Below, piece after piece: positions 35,633 to 44,409 of a DNA stretch of 57,497 bases. Position 1 is the first letter of the stretch, and each line of letters begins with the position of its first letter. The stretch is taken from NCBI GenBank assembly GCA_910587105.1, contig CAJUMB010000017.1:1-57497 (forward strand). Reading direction: 5' to 3'. This DNA is from an uncultured Lachnospiraceae bacterium (GTDB lineage: Bacteria; Bacillota; Clostridia; Lachnospirales; Lachnospiraceae). A program made the translations under genes and the position numbers. The notes beneath the pieces were generated by a model. The model made no database searches, had not been told where the DNA came from, and was given only the letters and a program-made list of their open reading frames with translations.

Positions 35633-36733
35633 ATGAAAATTATCTGTTCCAAGAGCGACCTATTAAAAAGCGTAAACATTGTCCTGAAAGCTGTTCCCAG
35701 CAAAACAACCATGCCAATATTGGAATGTATTTTAATCGACGCTGCAGCCAGCCAGATTAAATTTACAGCAAATGATATGGAACTGGGAATAGAAACCATC
35801 GTAGAAGGTAATATAGAAGAAAAAGGCATGGTTGCATTAGATGCTAAAATCTTTTCAGAGATTATACGGAAACTTCCCGATAACTCAGTAACCATCCAGA
35901 CAGATGAGGCATTACATGCCACAATCACCTGCGAGAAATCAAGATTTACCATACCCGGAAAATCCGGTGAAGACTTCACGTATATTCCAGTGGTAGAGAG
36001 AGAAGAATCTCTGAGCATTTCACAGTTTACTTTAAAAGAAATGATACGGCAGACGATCTTTTCTATTGCAGTCAACGAAAATAATAAACTGATGACAGGG
36101 GAATTATTCGAAATAAAGGATGGATTTCTCCGAATTGTATCTCTGGACGGCCATCGGATTTCCATCCGTAACGTAGAACTGAAAAAACAATATGAAGATA
36201 AAAAAGTAATCGTACCGGGAAAAACCTTGGGTGAGGTCAGCAAAATTTTATCCGGAGAAATAGATGACCAGGTAAGCATATATTTTGGAAAAAACCATAT
36301 TTTATTCGAATTTGACAAGACCATGGTGGTTTCCAGGCTGATTGATGGAGAATACTTTAAAATTGACCAAATGTTGTCCAGTGATTACGAAACTATGGTC
36401 ATGATTAACAAAAAAGAATTTTTAAACTGCATTGAGCGGGCTGCCCTGTTTATCCGGGAAAGTGATAAACGTCCCATTATCATCAATGCTTCTGATAATA
36501 CGATGGAATTGAAAATTGATACAGCAATGGGGTCCATGAATGAGCAGATTGATATTGAAAAAGAAGGGAAAGACATTTTGATCGGTTTTAATCCTAAGTT
36601 TTTGATTGATGCGCTGAAAGCCATTGATGATGAAACCATTCATATTTATTTTGTGAATCCCAAAGCGCCCTGCTTTATCAGAGATGAAGAAAAAAGATAT
36701 ACGTATTTGATTCTGCCTGTTAATTTTAATTGA
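35633..36733 (+). CDS. dnaN: DNA polymerase III beta clamp
   Basis: The 366-residue sliding clamp has three DnaN repeats. MKIICSKSDLLKSVNIVLKA opens the first, and the C-terminal end DKRPIII... to YLILPVNFN closes the third with the typical LPV/M ending. It tethers polymerase to DNA and binds recF-linked repair partners. GGAAG lies before the ATG. It is followed with overlap by the S4 gene. Confidence 0.96.
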   Translation: MKIICSKSDLLKSVNIVLKAVPSKTTMPILECILIDAAASQIKFTANDMELGIETIVEGNIEEKGMVALDAKIFSEIIRKLPDNSVTIQTDEALHATITCEKSRFTIPGKSGEDFTYIPVVEREESLSISQFTLKEMIRQTIFSIAVNENNKLMTGELFEIKDGFLRIVSLDGHRISIRNVELKKQYEDKKVIVPGKTLGEVSKILSGEIDDQVSIYFGKNHILFEFDKTMVVSRLIDGEYFKIDQMLSSDYETMVMINKKEFLNCIERAALFIRESDKRPIIINASDNTMELKIDTAMGSMNEQIDIEKEGKDILIGFNPKFLIDALKAIDDETIHIYFVNPKAPCFIRDEEKRYTYLILPVNFN

Positions 36734-36765
36734 TTTTGAATAAGATAAGATTGGATGTGGGCAAA

Positions 36766-36984
36766 ATGAAAGAGATATTTGAGATTCCCTTAGAGGGGGA
36801 GTATATTAAATTGGGACAGGCCCTAAAAGCTGTGAATATAGCAGAAGACGGTGTGGACGCCAAGTACATGGTATTGGACGGACTGGTACAGGTAAATGGA
36901 GAGACCGATACCAGACGGGGACGGAAGCTGTTTGCAGGTGATGTGGTTGATTTTCAGGAAATTCAGATTCGTATCGTAAGGTAG
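36766..36984 (+). CDS. yaaA: S4-domain RNA-binding protein YaaA/RlbA
   Basis: A 72-residue S4 domain (EYIKLGQALKAVNIAEDG, then VNGETDTRRGRKLFAGDVV). Such small proteins sit between dnaN and recF in most Firmicutes and are linked to ribosome assembly. The frame is open to a TTG overlapping dnaN's stop (36730). The ATG at 36766 gives the usual length. It ends three bases before recF. Confidence 0.9.
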   Translation: MKEIFEIPLEGEYIKLGQALKAVNIAEDGVDAKYMVLDGLVQVNGETDTRRGRKLFAGDVVDFQEIQIRIVR

Positions 36985-36987
36985 AAA

Positions 36988-38070
36988 ATGTATATTGAAT
37001 CTTTGCAATTAAAAAATTTTAGAAATTATCAGTCCCTTGACCTTAGGTTTGATCAAGGGACTAATATCTTGTATGGAGAGAATGCTCAGGGCAAAACGAA
37101 TATTTTAGAAGCCGTCTATATGTGCGGAACCACCAAATCACATAGAGGAAGCAAAGACCGGGAAGTAATTCAATTTCATGAGGATGAGTCTCATATCTGT
37201 ATGAGATTGGTGAAAAATGGGCTCCCCTATAAATTGGATATGCATTTGAAGAAAAACAAGCCCAAAGGAGCAGCTATTAACGGAATTCCCATCCATAAGG
37301 CCAGTGAGTTGTTCGGTGTGGTAAATCTGGTCTTTTTTTCGCCGGAAGATTTAAATTTAATAAAAAGCGGGCCCAGCGAGAGAAGAAAATTTCTGGATTT
37401 AGAATTGTGTCAGCTGGATAAAATCTATTTATCCGATTTATTTAATTTTCAAAAAGTCATTAATCAGAGAAATAAACTTCTGAGAGATATTGCGTTTCAG
37501 CCTAAACTGGAAGAAACTATAGACATATGGGATTATCAGCTTCTCACATATGGAAAACGTATTATCGCAAAAAGGAAAGAATTCATTCTGCAGTTAAACG
37601 AAATCATCCAGGAAATTCATCAGAATTTGACCGGAAAGAAAGAAAAGCTGGAGTTGAAATATGAGGCAAATGTTTCTGAAGAATTTTATGAGGAGACACT
37701 GGCTGCAAACCGGGACAGAGATTTGAAACTGCATACCACCTGTACCGGACCCCACAGAGATGACCTGTGCGTGAAAATCGATGGATTTGACATCCGTAAA
37801 TACGGTTCTCAGGGACAGCAGAGAACAGCGGCATTGTCTCTGAAGTTGTCTGAGATTTATATGGTAAAGAATACAGTCAGGGATACGCCGGTGCTGCTCC
37901 TGGATGATGTCTTATCAGAGCTGGACCATAACCGGCAGAATTACCTTCTGAATAGTATTCATCAGATCCAGACATTGATTACCTGTACTGGACTGGATGA
38001 TTTTGTAAACAGCAGGTTCAGAATTGATAAAATATTTCAGGTGACAGCAGGCAGCATCCGTCAGGGATAG
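36988..38070 (+). CDS. recF: DNA replication and repair protein RecF
   Basis: This 360-residue SMC-like ATPase has LQLKNFRNYQSLDL, Walker A GENAQGKTNILEAV, signature SQGQQRTAALSLKLSE and Walker B PVLLLDDVLSELD. It loads RecA at gaps with RecO/RecR. It overlaps none of its neighbours but is only 3 bases from yaaA, so dnaN-yaaA-recF are probably one transcript. Confidence 0.96.
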   Translation: MYIESLQLKNFRNYQSLDLRFDQGTNILYGENAQGKTNILEAVYMCGTTKSHRGSKDREVIQFHEDESHICMRLVKNGLPYKLDMHLKKNKPKGAAINGIPIHKASELFGVVNLVFFSPEDLNLIKSGPSERRKFLDLELCQLDKIYLSDLFNFQKVINQRNKLLRDIAFQPKLEETIDIWDYQLLTYGKRIIAKRKEFILQLNEIIQEIHQNLTGKKEKLELKYEANVSEEFYEETLAANRDRDLKLHTTCTGPHRDDLCVKIDGFDIRKYGSQGQQRTAALSLKLSEIYMVKNTVRDTPVLLLDDVLSELDHNRQNYLLNSIHQIQTLITCTGLDDFVNSRFRIDKIFQVTAGSIRQG

Positions 38071-38093
38071 AGGGCAGTAGTTACAGTAATTCT

Positions 38094-38123
38094 TTGACAA
38101 TCACAATATCCCTATGATACACT
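38094..38123 (+). promoter_or_regulatory. promoter after recF
   Basis: A perfect TTGACA and, 18 bases on, TACACT (4 of 6), 38 bases before the next start. Confidence 0.55.
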
Positions 38124-38161
38124 GTGAATAGCAGGTCGGTCAGGCGGATGAACATATAGAT

Positions 38162-40795
38162 ATGGAAAGTTGGTGGATAGTATTGGACAGAGAAGAATTT
38201 CTTACAAAAATAGAAGGCATCAACCAGTTTGTGCATAAAAAAGATTATAAAAGTGCTCTTGAAATTGTGGAATCTATTGAGTGGAGAAAAGTGAAAAGTG
38301 CGCGTACTCTGTGTGTGGCGGGAGAGGTTTACGCGGCAAACAGATGTTATCAGGAGAGTAAAGAGATTTTTCTTATGGCCTACAAAAGATCGCCTGTGAG
38401 AAAAAATATTCTGTACCGCTTGATTGAAGTGTCAATTAAAATGGAGGATTTGGAGGATGCGCTGAAATATTATCAGGAATTTCTCGAGATGTCCCCCAAC
38501 GATAATATACATTTTATTTTAAAATATAAAATCTACAGCGCAAGAAAGACTCCGCTGGAAGACCAGATTCAGATTCTGGAGGAATATAAGGAACGGGAAT
38601 ATACGGAAAGATGGTCTTATGAACTGGCCAAATTGTATTATAAAGCAGGCGAGCGGAGCAAGTGCGTAGAAGTCTGTGATGATATTGTATTGTGGTTCAG
38701 CGAAGGAGAATATGTTATAAAGGCGCTGGAACTGAAAATGCGTCTGACAGGTCTGACCCCAAGACAGCAGAAGATTTATGAAGAGCAGCTCCATGAAAAA
38801 GAATTGAGGGAACAGCAGGATAGAGAGGAAGCGCAGGCACAGGCAGAGCACCCACAGGTACAGGAAGAACAGGAAGCAGATGAAAATGAGGCGGCGGCAG
38901 AACAGGAATGGGATAACGAAGGCCAGCCGGCTGCAGAACCAGAGGAAACCCCGGAGCCAGAGCTGCAGGGAGGTTTACAGAGTCTTTCTATGGAGCTGTA
39001 TGAAGAAGAACAGCCCCGGAAACAAAAAAAGAATGATGATATTGTAACTATTGTGGAAGGGAATGGAACCTTACAGGAGAAGATTACGAAGGGCATTAAA
39101 GATATCTTTGCAGGGATTGTGAAAGGGGACTGGGAAGAAGATGAAGATTTCCTGGAAGGATACGCCATTGAGCCGAAGATCAGCATGGCAGACGTGATTC
39201 CCCCTGAGAAAGTGGAAGAAAACATCAGAGAGATGGAAGGAAAATCTTCCCAGGATGAATCGGAAGGTTCTCAGCCGGAGGAAAGTGCGGGACAGCAGGA
39301 AGACGAGACAGGAGAAGCAGAGGAATCTGAGCTGCAGGAGGGCGGAGTCAAATGTCAGGAAAATGAGAAGTCTGAGGAAGAGGAGGAACGTCAGGAAGAA
39401 GATTCTGTGGCAGAGGAACCTGCAGATTTACAGTTAAGCGGGCAGGACAGTCTGTCCGGAGAAATGCAGGAGCTGAGAGTACAGGAAGAGCTGTCTGAAG
39501 AGATGCAGGAACCGGACATGCAGGCAGACCCATCTGGTGAACCGCAGGTTTTGGAAGTGCAGGAAGATTTGCCAGGGGATACGGAAGACCCCAGATTGCA
39601 GGAAGGCCAGTCTGAGGTTGTGGAGATTCAGGATTTACAAGAGAAACCAGAGAAGAAATGGCCCCTCCCTGAATTAGAGGTAGAAACTCCGGAGAAGTTT
39701 GATACCAGCAGGCTTCCAGAGCTGAAAATGCCGGATTTTAATCTGGAAGAAGTTATTTTGTCTGCCGCAGAGAAACAGGGGATTGACGTTTCCGAAAAAG
39801 AAGAGGAAGAAAATTCATCGGAATATGTGGAAGAAGCGGCAGAAGACATAGAAGAGGCGGAATCTGAGGGACCAGAGGAAGAAGAATCCGCAGAAATTTT
39901 GAACATAGAGAAAGTCCAGCCAGAAGGGGAAATACATCCTCAGGAAGATGCGGTCAGTGAGGAAGATAGTTTAATCGAGTTCATTGATTCCCAGAACAGC
40001 AGAGAAGATGAAGACCCGGATGTGATTGTAACCAGAGAACAGAATCTGGATGATGTGGAACAAAAATTATTTAGTTATTTTTCCACAATTCCTGGCATGA
40101 GCGAACAGCTGGTGGAAGCCCTCACTGATGCCCAGATGTCTGCATCTGATAAAACATCGCGGACAGGAAATATTATAGTGATGGGAAATCTCCGTACCGG
40201 AAAGACAAGGCTTACGGAAGGTTTGGTCAAGTCCATATGCAGAGAACTTCATATGCCTGCGGCAAAGACTGCGTCTGTGGAGGCTTCGCAATTAAATGGC
40301 AGAGATATCGCGAAAATTGTAGATAAAATGTCAGGAGGTTTTCTGGTGATTCAGAAAATCAGCCAGCTGGCTCCGGAAAGTGTGGAGCAGCTGAACCAGG
40401 CCATGGAATTCAGGACAGATGGATTGACGGTTATTTTGGAAGATGAAAAAATTGGCATGCGCAAATTTATTGCAAAGTATCCCAAATTTACAAAGAAATT
40501 CACCTCTACCATAAATATTCCGGTATTTACCAATGACGAGCTGGTTCATTTCGCAAAAGTCTATGCAGATGAAATGGGGTATGTGATGGATACTATGGGA
40601 GTTCTGGCCCTTTATAATCTAATCGGAGATAACCAGAAAGAAGATCAGCCTATGACTATTGGAACTGTGAAAGATATGATGGATGATGCAATTACAAAAG
40701 CGGAAAGCAGTCATCGGAAACTTCAGAGGTCCATTTCCAAAAAAAGATTTGATGATGAGGGAAAAATTGTTTTATATGAGAAAGATTTTAAGTAA
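38162..40795 (+). CDS. large TPR/acidic/AAA-like protein with degenerate Walker B
   Basis: The 877-residue protein has three parts. Residues about 10-210 are tetratricopeptide-like helices (DYKSALEIVESIEWRKVKS, DALKYYQEFLEMSPND). About 215-640 is a very acidic Glu/Gln-rich low-complexity region with loose repeats built on LQVQE/EMQE-like units. About 650-860 is an AAA-type domain of the CbbX/SpoVK kind with Walker A GNLRTGKT (675-682). The expected Walker B hhhhDE is GFLVIQKIS, so the catalytic Asp-Glu is replaced by Gln-Lys. It probably binds nucleotide without ordinary hydrolysis, perhaps as a scaffold. TTG 38183 (GGTGG six bases before) is an alternative start. It lies just before ksgA. 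Function unknown. Confidence 0.75.
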   Translation: MESWWIVLDREEFLTKIEGINQFVHKKDYKSALEIVESIEWRKVKSARTLCVAGEVYAANRCYQESKEIFLMAYKRSPVRKNILYRLIEVSIKMEDLEDALKYYQEFLEMSPNDNIHFILKYKIYSARKTPLEDQIQILEEYKEREYTERWSYELAKLYYKAGERSKCVEVCDDIVLWFSEGEYVIKALELKMRLTGLTPRQQKIYEEQLHEKELREQQDREEAQAQAEHPQVQEEQEADENEAAAEQEWDNEGQPAAEPEETPEPELQGGLQSLSMELYEEEQPRKQKKNDDIVTIVEGNGTLQEKITKGIKDIFAGIVKGDWEEDEDFLEGYAIEPKISMADVIPPEKVEENIREMEGKSSQDESEGSQPEESAGQQEDETGEAEESELQEGGVKCQENEKSEEEEERQEEDSVAEEPADLQLSGQDSLSGEMQELRVQEELSEEMQEPDMQADPSGEPQVLEVQEDLPGDTEDPRLQEGQSEVVEIQDLQEKPEKKWPLPELEVETPEKFDTSRLPELKMPDFNLEEVILSAAEKQGIDVSEKEEEENSSEYVEEAAEDIEEAESEGPEEEESAEILNIEKVQPEGEIHPQEDAVSEEDSLIEFIDSQNSREDEDPDVIVTREQNLDDVEQKLFSYFSTIPGMSEQLVEALTDAQMSASDKTSRTGNIIVMGNLRTGKTRLTEGLVKSICRELHMPAAKTASVEASQLNGRDIAKIVDKMSGGFLVIQKISQLAPESVEQLNQAMEFRTDGLTVILEDEKIGMRKFIAKYPKFTKKFTSTINIPVFTNDELVHFAKVYADEMGYVMDTMGVLALYNLIGDNQKEDQPMTIGTVKDMMDDAITKAESSHRKLQRSISKKRFDDEGKIVLYEKDFK

Positions 40796-40810
40796 AAAGG
40801 GCGGACTAAA

Positions 40811-41680
40811 ATGAAACCTTATCTGGGTACTCTCGGGGGAACGAAAGAAATTTTAAAAAAATATGGATTCGTATTTCAGAAAAAATATGGACAGAATTTT
40901 CTGATAGATTCTCATATACTGGAAAAGATTGTAAAAGCAGCTGAAATTGAGGACGATGATTTTGTCCTGGAGATTGGCCCGGGAATCGGTACAATGACCC
41001 AGTATCTGGCAAGTGCAGCCAGAAAAGTTGTTGCAGTGGAGATTGACCGCTTTCTGATTCCAGTGCTGGAAGACACTTTGAAAGAGTTTCCCAATGTGGA
41101 GGTGATACAAAAGGATATTCTGAAAGTGGATCTTGCGGGCCTGATACAAGAAAAGAATCAAGGGAAACCCATTAAGGTTGTGGCCAATCTCCCTTATTAC
41201 ATTACCACCCCGATTCTGATGGAACTGTTGGAGCAAAAACTCCCTATCACCTCTATCACTGTTATGGTTCAAAAAGAGGTAGCTGACCGCATGCGCATGG
41301 GACCGGGCACGAAAGAATATGGGGCGCTGTCGCTGGCAGTACAGTATTACGCCAAGCCCTGTACAGCCGCACAGGTTCCGCCCAGCTGTTTTATACCACG
41401 GCCAAAAGTGGGAAGCACGGTGATTCAGTTGAAAATTTATGAAAAACCGCCGGTCATTGTAAAAAATGAACAATTTATGTTTCAGGTGATTCGGGCTTCC
41501 TTCAACCAGAGGAGAAAAACCTTGGTAAACGGACTTCTGAACTATCCAGGATTTTCGCTGGAAAAAGATAAGATATTGGAGGCTCTGGAGACATGTGGAA
41601 TCCCTGGGAATATACGGGGGGAAAGTTTAAGTTTAGTGCAGTTTGCCCAGCTGTCTAATGCTTTGAATGAGCGGTTATAA
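40811..41680 (+). CDS. ksgA: 16S rRNA dimethyladenosine transferase
   Basis: This 289-residue enzyme dimethylates A1518 and A1519 of 16S rRNA. It has KYGQNFLIDSHILEKIV, the SAM motif VLEIGPGIGTMTQYLA and the catalytic NLPYYITTPIL (NLPY). SFNQRRKTLVNGL lies in the C-terminal domain. It is 15 bases downstream of the AAA-like gene and likely co-transcribed. The start context is AAAAGGGCGG then ATG. Confidence 0.95.
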   Translation: MKPYLGTLGGTKEILKKYGFVFQKKYGQNFLIDSHILEKIVKAAEIEDDDFVLEIGPGIGTMTQYLASAARKVVAVEIDRFLIPVLEDTLKEFPNVEVIQKDILKVDLAGLIQEKNQGKPIKVVANLPYYITTPILMELLEQKLPITSITVMVQKEVADRMRMGPGTKEYGALSLAVQYYAKPCTAAQVPPSCFIPRPKVGSTVIQLKIYEKPPVIVKNEQFMFQVIRASFNQRRKTLVNGLLNYPGFSLEKDKILEALETCGIPGNIRGESLSLVQFAQLSNALNERL

Positions 41681-41715
41681 GGTGGGGTTGAAAGCCGCTA
41701 TATCATACCTTTGGG

Positions 41716-41759
41716 TACAAACTGTGACGCAGGGCTGACATAAAGCATTTTTCAAACAC
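41716..41759. mobile_element. decayed right arm of the 160-bp element
   Basis: ACTGTGACGCAGGGCTGACA, then TAAAGCATTTTTCAAACAC corresponds to the right arm of the full copies (AGTGTGACGCACATCTGACA, AAAAGCATTTTTAAGACAC). The left arm is gone. Confidence 0.55.
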
Positions 41760-41771
41760 GATGTGGCAAAT

Positions 41772-41813
41772 AAAGGGCAGGTTTTCATCAAAATGGAAAA
41801 CCTGCCCTTTCTA
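41772..41813 (+). terminator. terminator after ksgA
   Basis: AAAGGGCAGGTTTT pairs perfectly with AAAACCTGCCCTTT (14 bp, 11-base loop). Confidence 0.85.
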
Positions 41814-41828
41814 AATATAACAAAAAAT

Positions 41829-41856
41829 AGAACGCTTAGCGGAGCGTTCTATTTTA
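41829..41856 (+). terminator. second hairpin after ksgA
   Basis: AGAACGCT and AGCGTTCT form an 8-bp stem with a 6-base loop followed by ATTTT, giving a tandem terminator. The remaining 41857-42085 is AT-rich leader of the next gene with nothing else recognised. Confidence 0.65.
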
Positions 41857-42085
41857 ATTAAAGGAAGGAGTGTCGATTACTATCGACATATGAAAAAGAA
41901 ATTTGATAAAAATAATTGTTTGTTGTTATTATTTTTATGGTCTTAGTATAGCTGTGAAATATGAGTAGAAAATGATTAACTTGTAAAGAAATCATGAACA
42001 ATCGTCTAATGATTTATGAATAGCATTCAAAAGCATATTTTTTACTGTGCGGGGAAAAACTAAAAAATAAAAAGGAGTTTTGAGT

Positions 42086-43069
42086 ATGAAAATTGCTTTT
42101 TATAGCACAAAGCCTTATGATAAAATCTGGTTTGAGTCTCTGAATAAGGAAAAATATGGATTTACCATAGATTTTCTGGAAAGTCCCTGTAAAGAAGCAA
42201 GTATCTCTCTGGCAAAAGGATACGATGCCATTTGTATCTTTGTCAATGATTATGTGACAGCTCCTATGATTGAAGAGCTTTATCAGATGGGGGTAAAAGG
42301 AATTCTTCTCCGCAGTGCCGGCTTTAATCATGTGGATCTGAAGGCTGCAAAAGGAAAGTTAGAAGTTCTCAGAGTTCCCAGCTATTCCCCGGAGGCAGTG
42401 GCAGAATATGCCATGGCTATGCTTTTGACTGTAAACCGCTATACCCATAAAGCTTATACCAGAACCCGGGAATTTAATATGAATATTAACGGACTGATGG
42501 GAAGAGATCTGTTCCGTAAGACAGCCGGCATTGTGGGGACAGGAAAAATCGGACAGGCTATGATACGGATCTGTCAGGGATTTTCCATGGATGTAATTGC
42601 CTATGACCCATATCCCAATCCTGATTTATCTGTGAAATATGTATCCAAGGAAGAATTATTCAGAAATTCAGATGTGATCAGCCTGCACTGTCCGCTGACA
42701 GAGGAAACCTATCATATTATTGACAAAGAAAGCATTGATATGATGAAGAAAGATGTTTACCTGGTGAATACTTCCCGCGGAGGGCTGATTGACGCAGGTT
42801 ATTTAATTGAGGGGCTGTTGAACAGAACGTTTGCCGGAGTGGGGCTGGATGTCTATGAGGAAGAAGAAGGGGTATTTTATGAGGACAGGTCCAATGATAT
42901 TATGAGAGATGAGATTCTGGCAAGACTCACTTCCTTTCCCAATGTGCTAATCAGCTCTCATATGGGATTTTTTACAAGGGAAGCCACAAAGGCAATTGCA
43001 GAGATCACACTTGAGAATGCCTGTGCTCTGGACCAGGGAAAAGAATTAAAGAATTCCGTAGTTTATTAA
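42086..43069 (+). CDS. D-lactate dehydrogenase-like 2-hydroxyacid dehydrogenase
   Basis: This 327-residue NAD-dependent enzyme of the D-2-hydroxyacid family has AGIVGTGKIGQAMIRI as the Rossmann loop and NTSRGGLIDAGYL with the catalytic Arg. LDVYEEEEGVF supplies the Glu, and SSHMGFFTREATKAIAE the catalytic His. The H-x-[AG]-F-x-T pattern and YEEEEGVFYED-like insert are typical of D-lactate dehydrogenases rather than phosphoglycerate dehydrogenases. It reduces pyruvate to D-lactate for fermentation or peptidoglycan precursors. The ATG at 42086 follows AAGGAG by 8 bases. It is probably monocistronic. Confidence 0.88.
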   Translation: MKIAFYSTKPYDKIWFESLNKEKYGFTIDFLESPCKEASISLAKGYDAICIFVNDYVTAPMIEELYQMGVKGILLRSAGFNHVDLKAAKGKLEVLRVPSYSPEAVAEYAMAMLLTVNRYTHKAYTRTREFNMNINGLMGRDLFRKTAGIVGTGKIGQAMIRICQGFSMDVIAYDPYPNPDLSVKYVSKEELFRNSDVISLHCPLTEETYHIIDKESIDMMKKDVYLVNTSRGGLIDAGYLIEGLLNRTFAGVGLDVYEEEEGVFYEDRSNDIMRDEILARLTSFPNVLISSHMGFFTREATKAIAEITLENACALDQGKELKNSVVY

Positions 43070-43114
43070 AAAAGGATTAAAAGCCTGGGAAATTCACAAA
43101 TATGCTGATAATTA

Positions 43115-43123
43115 TGGTATAAT
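43115..43123 (+). promoter_or_regulatory. extended -10 promoter of the alarmone synthetase gene
   Basis: TGGTATAAT, an extended -10 with a perfect TATAAT. No good -35 box is visible. Confidence 0.5.
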
Positions 43124-43163
43124 ATTCAGCGATATGTATCAATAGATGAAGGAAGTGATCATA

Positions 43164-43820
43164 ATGGCGATAGAATCCTTGCCATTAAGTTATTTTAAGG
43201 AAGTAGATGACTGGGATACGGTTATATTTATTTATAGTGCGGCATTGAAACAGATTGGAACAAAGATAGATATTCTGAATGATGAATTCCAGCACAGACA
43301 CCGTTACAATCCCATTGAACATGTGAAATCCAGACTAAAAAAACCGGAAAGTATTGTCAAAAAGCTGAAAAAGCATGGATATGAATCCAGCGTCGCCAAT
43401 ATGGTGAGATACGTGAATGATATAGCGGGAATCCGTATCACTTGTTCTTTTACTTCAGATATTTACCGCCTGGCAGACATGATAGCGAATCAGAGTGACT
43501 TGAAAGTAATTTCTATTAAGGATTATATAAAATCCCCTAAGGAGAGCGGTTACAGCAGTTATCATATGATTGTGGCTGTTCCGGTGTTTCTCTCGGACAC
43601 TGTGCTGGATACGAAGGTGGAAATCCAGATTCGGACAGTGGCACAGGATTTTTGGGCTACACTGGAACACAAAATTAATTATAAATTCGAGGGAAGTGTC
43701 CCTGAGTATATTAGTGCAGAACTCCGGGAATGTGCGAAAATGGTAGGGCATCTGGATGACAGAATGCTGTGCCTCAATGAGGCAATCTCAGCATCCCAGA
43801 AGGAGAAAGATGCTTCGTGA
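43164..43820 (+). CDS. small alarmone synthetase, RelA/SpoT-domain GTP pyrophosphokinase
   Basis: The 218-residue protein consists of a single RelA_SpoT synthetase domain without hydrolase, TGS or ACT parts. HVKSRLKKPESIVKKLKK, VNDIAGIRITCSFTSDIY, SPKESGYSSYHMIV and VEIQIRTVAQDFWATLEHK are the G-loop, acidic and EVQIRT motifs of RelQ/RelP-type enzymes. It transfers pyrophosphate from ATP to GDP/GTP to make (p)ppGpp. ATG 43164 is chosen over 43146 because GAAGGAAG lies before it. A strong terminator follows. Confidence 0.88.
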   Translation: MAIESLPLSYFKEVDDWDTVIFIYSAALKQIGTKIDILNDEFQHRHRYNPIEHVKSRLKKPESIVKKLKKHGYESSVANMVRYVNDIAGIRITCSFTSDIYRLADMIANQSDLKVISIKDYIKSPKESGYSSYHMIVAVPVFLSDTVLDTKVEIQIRTVAQDFWATLEHKINYKFEGSVPEYISAELRECAKMVGHLDDRMLCLNEAISASQKEKDAS

Positions 43821-43837
43821 CATGTTTTACAGTTATT

Positions 43838-43882
43838 AAGTACCCTCAGAAATCCGCAAATAGAAGATTTCTGAGGGTACTT
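43838..43882 (+). terminator. strong terminator of the alarmone synthetase gene
   Basis: AAGTACCCTCAGAAATC pairs perfectly over 17 bp with GATTTCTGAGGGTACTT around an 11-base loop. Confidence 0.85.
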
Positions 43883-43923
43883 GAATTGCCAGCTTATAGA
43901 ATTGTCTTTCAAAATATTCTCTG

Positions 43924-43958
43924 GAACGTGTCTCAAGAATGATTTTTAAGACACACTC
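43924..43958. mobile_element. terminus-only derivative of the 160-bp element
   Basis: The left end GAACGTGTCTCAAGAAT is joined directly to the right end GATTTTTAAGACACACTC, so 125 internal bases are missing. It folds into a short hairpin. Confidence 0.7.
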
Positions 43959-44022
43959 ATGATTAATCTGGTGGCTCTTGAAAAGTTTTCCAATTATCAA
44001 AAAACACCCTGTAAACGAGGAG

Positions 44023-44055
44023 TGCCCAGGCAAGCGGAACATGCCTGGGCAATTA
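44023..44055 (+). terminator. hairpin in the gap before the S1 gene
   Basis: TGCCCAGGCA and TGCCTGGGCA form a 10-bp stem with a 9-base loop, followed by ATTATT. No gene lies between it and the S1 gene, so it may end a small unannotated transcript. The rest of 44056-44353 is AT-rich without recognisable content. Confidence 0.4.
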
Positions 44056-44353
44056 TTATGAAAAAATTATCTAGAAAAGTAGCCTGTGCAAGAAAATATT
44101 TAAGTCTTCCCTACAGCAACAGCATATCTTCTACTATGGAAACATTGTAACAGTAAAATATGAACAAAAAATGAATAAAATATAGAAAAAATGTAAAATA
44201 TACATAAATTACACAAACAGTAGATGAAATAGAGAAATTTTTTAGTTATTATTGATATAAAAAAATCATGAAAAGGGACAGGCACGGAAAATTTTTAGTG
44301 ATTTTTGCCCTCTTTAACTTTATCCATTTCCAGTTTCGCTAAAAGATAATCTG

Positions 44354-44362
44354 TGCTATAAT
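44354..44362 (+). promoter_or_regulatory. extended -10 promoter of the S1 gene
   Basis: TGCTATAAT, with TG one base before a perfect TATAAT, 48 bases upstream of the ATG. No -35 box stands out. Confidence 0.5.
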
Positions 44363-44409
44363 AGAAAAAAATCGTGTTACTATATTATCATAAAGGAGTG
44401 TTTAGAATT

